Of a stretch of 64,000 nucleotides of DNA, positions 59,846 through 64,000 are shown piece after piece (positions within the stretch are counted from its first letter, which is position 1; the number at the start of each line of letters is the position of its first letter). The DNA comes from Aquila chrysaetos chrysaetos (lineage: Eukaryota > Chordata > Aves > Accipitriformes > Accipitridae). The translations under genes were made by a program, and so were the position numbers. Location of the stretch: contig NW_024470399.1 in assembly GCF_900496995.4 (NCBI RefSeq), forward strand, positions 1 to 64,000, written 5' to 3'. The notes beneath the pieces were generated by a model. It did no database searches. It saw only the letters and a list, made by a program, of their open reading frames with translations, and was not told the origin of the DNA.

Positions 59846-62800
59846 ATGCTGTCCCCCCCAGCCTACGACAGCCTGGAGCTGCAGCGGCAGTACGGCGACG
59901 TCAACAACCGCTGGGACGGGGCCGAGGAGGAGGAGGAGGAGGGCGACCATGAAGGCAGCTCGGCCCGACGCTTCGAGCGCTCCCGCATCAAGGCGCTGGC
60001 CGGTACGGGGCGGGGGGGACACACGGGACCCCAAAAAATAGGGGGCGGGGGTGTGTGGACACATACACTCCCCGCTAAAGCTGCAAGGGGGAAAGGTAAA
60101 AACATGGGGGAGCGCCCCAAAATGGGGAGCGGGGAGGGGGATGACGTGGGGAGGGTGGGGGGGTACCCCAAGAGCAGGGGGGAGCGCCTCAAAATAGGGG
60201 GGGCAGCCCTAAAACAAAAGGGAGCACCTCGAAAGGTGGGGGGGGTGCTCTAAAAACAGCAGGGGGCACCTCGAGGCGGGGGGGGCCCCCAAAACAAGGG
60301 GGAGCACCTCAAAACAGGGGGGAGCACCCCAAAAACAAAGAGGAGAGCCTCAAAAGATGGGGGGTACCCCCAAAAGCAGGGGGGAGCACCTCAAAATAGG
60401 GGAGGGCACCCCTAAACCAAAGGGGAGCACCTCAAAAGGTTGGGTGGAACCCTAAAAAACAGCAGGGAGCACCTCAAAACAGGGGAGGGTATCCCCCAAA
60501 ACAAGGGGGAGCACCTCAAAACAGGGGGGCACCCCTAAAACAAGTGGGAGCACCTCAAAATGGGGGGGGAACCCCGAAAGCAGGGGGGAGCACCCCAAAA
60601 TAGGGAAGGGCAGCCCAAAACCAAGGGGGACCACTCAAAAGATGGGGGCCACCCTAAAAACAGCAAGGAGCACCTCAAAACGGGGGGGACCCCAAAAACA
60701 AGGGGGAGCACCTCAAAACAGGGGGGGGACCCCAAAAGCAGGGGGGAGCACCTCAAAATAGGAGGGGGCATCCCAAAATAGGGAGGGACGTCAAAAGTTT
60801 TGGGGGGGGACATCCTAAAACACGGGGGGGACACACCCTCACATGGGGGGGCACCCTAGAATGGGGGGGGGCACCCAAAAAAACCGGGGTGGGGGGGCAG
60901 GAGGAAGGAGGTCGGGGTCCCTGGGGGGGGCAGCGGCGCTGGTGGAGCTCAGGGGACGCAGGCGTGCGAGTGACACCCCCCCCCCCGGGTTGTGCACACG
61001 CAGGTGCACACGCAGCCGCGTGCACGAGGGCGCAGGTGCACGCGGCTGCACGGGCGCGCACGCCCGTGAACACGCGTGTGCCCGCAGCCGCACGCGCACG
61101 GACACGCACGCGTGTGCGCGCAGAGACGGGGGACACATGCGTGTGCGGCCGCCGGCGCGCCCACCCGTCACGCGTGTGCGCCTGCGGACGGGATGCGGGC
61201 ACACGCGCGACCGCTGTGCGCACACGCGTGCCTTCGCGCACACGCGTGCCCGGGCGCACACGCGTGCGCACGCTTAGCCGTCCGACCTGTTCCGACATAA
61301 ATCCCGGCGCCGCCCTCGCCCTCCCGGCCCCGCCGCGGTGTCGGGCCCCACGGCACCCCGCTCTCCCCCCCCCCCCGCCGTGTCCCCCCCCCCCCCGCCA
61401 TGGCCCGCCGCCCCCCCGTGCCCCCCGCCGCCCCCCGGCTCTGCCCGGCCGCTGCCAGCCCGGCCCAGCTCCGCTTCAAGCAGCTCCAAGGTGAGACGGG
61501 GGGGGGATGGACAGGCCCCCCCCCCCGGGAGGGGGGGGACCCCCCCCAGGGGGACGGGGACCCCCGGTCTGTGCTGGGCCCCCCCCTTCCAGGGCCTCCC
61601 GGTCCCCCTGGGTCCCCCCCCCCGTCCCCGTAGGCCCCATCTGTGCCCCCCAAGTCCCTCTGTGCCCCCCCCCCGGACCCTCTGCCCCCCCCCAAAGTCA
61701 CTCTGTCTCCCCCCCTGAGCCCTATAGGTGTTTTCCAGGACCCTACGGGTGTCCCTTGAGGTTCTATAGGTACCCCCCCCCCAGTCCCTCTGGGTCCCGT
61801 CCCCCCCCCGACGCTGCAGCTGCCCTCCCACCCCATCCCCTGTCCCATCCCCCCCCCAGACCCTATAGATCCCTCCAGGTTCCCACGAGCCTCCCTGAAA
61901 CCACTGCACACACACACCCCCCCCCCGCACCCCGAAACCGGCACACCCAAACCCCGCGGGGGGGGGTGACGCCCGACGCCCCCAGATACCTGGGTCCCTT
62001 TTGGGGTGGGGGGGTGCACCCGGCTGCTTGGGTGGGGAGGGGCTGGTGGTGGGTGCCTGGGACCCCTCAAACGGGGGGGGGGACGACACCCCCTGGGAGC
62101 AGCAGGGACCCAGGTGTCTGGGGGGGGACCCCAGTGTCTGGGGGGGGGACACCCAGGCGTCCGGCTGCGTGTCCGTCCCCCCCCCGACACCGTCCCCAGG
62201 GGCTGGAGTCTGCTCCAGCCTCGGCTGAGCAAACAGGGGCTGGGGGGGGGGCGGCGGTGGCACACGTGTGCCCCCCCCCCCCCCCCGAGCTGGACCCTGT
62301 CCCCCCCTCCCCGTGACACGCACACGCGTGTGCGCCGTGACCCTGCGTGGCGGCCGCTCGGCTGACGGTGCCCGCCCGGTACCTCGCACCCCTGATCACA
62401 CGCGTGTGCGACGCACCTGACCGCCGGCCCTGCACACGCGTGCCTCCCACCCCGGCACCTGCCGGCTGGCGGTGTGCACGCGTGTGTGTGTGTTGGGGGG
62501 GGGGTGTGCGTGGACACGCGTGTGCGTGGCGGTGGGTCCCGGTCAGCAGCGCACACGTGTGTGCGTGGTGCTGAGCTTTGGGCTGCGCTGCACACGTGTG
62601 TGCCTTTGCCCTGGGCATCTTCCAGCTGTCCCAGTCCCCCATGGCCCCCCAAAACCCCCTGCGGCCCCCCAAAACACCCCAATCCCCCCCCGCCCTGCCC
62701 ACAGCCCCCCCAAACCCCCCAATCTCCCCCCCCAAAACCCACCATGGCCCCCCAAAACTCCCCAATCCCCCCCCCCAGCCCCCCTGCGGCCCCCCCAAAA

Positions 62801-64000
62801 CCCCCCAATCCCCCCCAGGCCCCCCCCAGAGCTCCCCAAAACCCCCTGCGGCCCCCCAAAACCCCCTAATGCCCCCCAAAACCCCCGAATCCCCCCCCCT
62901 AGCCCCCCTGCAGCCTCCCAAAACCCCCCAATACCCCCCCCAGCCCCCCCATGGTCCAGCCCCAAATCCTCTTACCGCTAATCCGGGGGCCGGCGCCGGG
63001 CACGGCTGTCACGGGGAGCCGAGCACCCCCCAGCCCCCCCCCCGCCCCCCATCGGGGGGTCCCCAAACGCCTGGGTCCCCTGGGTTTGGGGGGGGGGGCC
63101 GGGACCCCTGGGCCCCCAGCTGGGGGGGGGGGTGGTGGGTTACCTGTCTCTCTGGTCCCACCGATGGGGGTCCCGGCCTCACGGTGCTGCCCTGGGTTGG
63201 GGGTCCTGGCCCCCCAACTCCAGCTGGGAGGGGGGTCTCTGGTGGGGGGGGGGGGGTCTCTGGACCCCCCCCCCCACGCTGACATCCCCCCCCCCAGATG
63301 AGCGCGAAGCGGTGCAGAAGAAGACCTTCACCAAATGGGTGAACTCCCACCTGGCGCGGGGGACCTGCCGGCTGGGGGACCTGTACAGCGACCTGCGGGA
63401 CGGCCGCATGCTGCTGCGCCTGCTGGAGGTGCTCTCGGGGGAGCAGCTGGTGAGTGGGGACCCCCCACCCACACCCCCCCCCAGGGACCCCCGTGGGTGG
63501 GCACCCCATCCCCGCAACACCCAGGCACCCACTCCCCTGGGACTCCCGGTGTTCGGGTGCCCCTTCTGTGGGACCCCAGTGCTGGGGCAACCCTCTCCGG
63601 GACCCCCAAACCCCAGACCCCTTCCCCAGGACCCCCCCAGGCACCCCCTTCCCCAGGACCCTCAGACCTGGGACCTCTTCCCCAGGACAGCCCAGGCATA
63701 CCCTTCCCCAGGACCCTCAGACCTGGGACCCCTTCCCTGGGACCCCCCAGGCACCCCCTTCCCCACGACCCCCAGAACTGGGACCTCCTCCCTGGGACCT
63801 CCAGGCACCCCCTTCCCCAGGACCCCCAGACCCAGGACCCCCTTTCCTGAGACTCTGGCATCCGAGCACCCCTTCCCTGGGACCCCACCACCCCCAGTGA
63901 CCCTCCCCGGCACCTCCAGCCCCCGGGACCCCCTCCCCATGTGCCGGGGGGGGGGGCCTGACCCCTGCCCCTGCCCCGTCCAGCCCAAGCCCACCAAGGG
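59846..64000 (+). CDS. SPTBN2: Beta-III spectrin, 5' part (runs off the window)
   Basis: Spectrin beta chains form the membrane skeleton; SPTBN2 is the neuronal (Purkinje) type. The first coding exon (59846-60002) encodes [18 protein letters not shown] then VNNRWD, an acidic stretch and [15 protein letters not shown], matching the human N-terminus (YSDINNRWD ... [18 protein letters not shown]). It joins in phase to 63298-63449 ([40 protein letters not shown]), the start of the first calponin-homology actin-binding domain. The next exon begins at 63984 (PKPTKG) and is cut by the window end. SPTBN2, not SPTBN1 or SPTBN4, is chosen for its N-terminus and because human SPTBN2 is next to TOP6BL and RCE1. 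Most of the roughly 2,390-residue protein lies outside. Confidence 0.93.
60080..60870. repeat. Minisatellite in SPTBN2 intron after the first coding exon
   Basis: About 25 units of 25-40 bases, core GGGGGAGCACCTCAAAACA or GGGGAGCACCTCAAAATAGG, with A/G-only stretches. The strand bias is strong: the plus strand is almost entirely purine. Confidence 0.9.
60975..61275. repeat. Alternating purine-pyrimidine (CA/CG) tract upstream of the alternative first exon
   Basis: About 300 bases rich in CACGCG, GTGTGCGC and ACACGCGTGT steps. Long perfect alternations, such as GCACACGCGTGC near 61230-61270, favour Z-DNA. It ends about 125 bases before the ATG at 61400. Confidence 0.8.
61400..61490 (+). CDS. 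SPTBN2: Putative alternative first coding exon of SPTBN2
   Basis: An ATG in a C-rich, CpG-dense context opens [15 protein letters not shown] then [15 protein letters not shown] and meets a GTGAGA donor after CAAG, in phase 1. That phase fits the shared exon at 63298. Spliced together it would read [15 protein letters not shown]. The short N-terminal isoform of SPTBN1 has the same [15 protein letters not shown] join (recalled from the human sequence). This strongly suggests a genuine alternative start replacing the 52-residue N-terminus. Transcription from here would need its own promoter; the CpG-rich region 61275-61399 is the candidate. Confidence 0.7.
62255..62610. repeat. Second CA/CG alternating tract
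   Basis: CACACGTGTG, ACACGCGTGTG and GTGTGTGTG steps between 62255 and 62610, inside the intron after the alternative first exon. Similar in composition to 60975-61275 but separated from it by about 1 kb of C-rich sequence. Confidence 0.75.
62640..62960. repeat. Minisatellite in SPTBN2 intron
   Basis: Units of 20-35 bases with cores CCCCCCAAAACCCCC and CTGCGGCCCCCCAAAAC. It follows directly on the CA/CG tract. Confidence 0.8.
63490..63940. repeat. Minisatellite in the last SPTBN2 intron of the window
   Basis: Units of about 30-60 bases with core CCCCTTCCCCAGGACCC and CCAGACCTGGGACC. Runs to within about 50 bases of the acceptor at 63983. Confidence 0.8.

Overview
The window looks like a gene-dense, very GC-rich piece of a bird genome, probably a microchromosome. 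The evidence is fragments that look like CR1 LINEs, introns mostly of 70-500 bases, G/C homopolymers of up to 42 bases, and intron after intron filled with GC-rich minisatellites. Eleven protein-coding genes and a small U2 snRNA cluster account for most of the sequence. Ten of the genes correspond to a human 11q12.3 group (TAF6L, TMEM179B, TUT1, MTA2, EML3, B3GAT3, GANAB, ZBTB3) and an 11q13.2 group (RCE1, TOP6BL, SPTBN2; human gene order from memory). The eleventh is an ELM2-SANT-zinc-finger gene that I do not recall at the human locus.

Layout. 1-2.8 kb: two degraded U2 copies, the second divergent from TAF6L. 3.1-6.0 kb: TAF6L (+). 6.8-8.6 kb: TMEM179B (+). 9.2-11.6 kb: two well-preserved U2 genes (-) with 3' boxes and proximal and distal promoter elements, plus CR1 fragments. 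12.2-31.7 kb: a head-to-tail minus-strand run of TUT1, MTA2 and EML3. 33-36.6 kb: the ELM2-SANT gene (+), tail to tail with B3GAT3. 36.7-47.3 kb: B3GAT3 and GANAB (-). 48.3-49.5 kb: ZBTB3 (+), divergent from GANAB. 50.4-58.2 kb: RCE1 and TOP6BL (-). 58.5-64 kb: the 5' end of SPTBN2 (+), divergent from TOP6BL and running off the window.

Functional themes. Many of the genes act in nuclear gene expression: U2 snRNA (branch-site recognition), TUT1 (U6 snRNA uridylation, and poly(A) addition), TAF6L (SAGA-type acetyltransferase complexes), MTA2 (NuRD deacetylase), ZBTB3, and the ELM2-SANT protein (probably an HDAC-complex scaffold). The rest are cytoskeletal (EML3, SPTBN2), secretory-pathway glycan enzymes (GANAB, B3GAT3), a CAAX protease (RCE1), a meiotic break factor (TOP6BL) and a four-pass membrane protein (TMEM179B).

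Most reading frames assembled across the predicted exons are intact: TMEM179B 217 aa, TUT1 829 aa, B3GAT3 323 aa. Several others are off by one base, and nearly always at a long G or C run. I read these as probable homopolymer miscalls, not gene death. Exon borders come from GT/AG sites plus remembered vertebrate orthologue sequences; no alignment was run.
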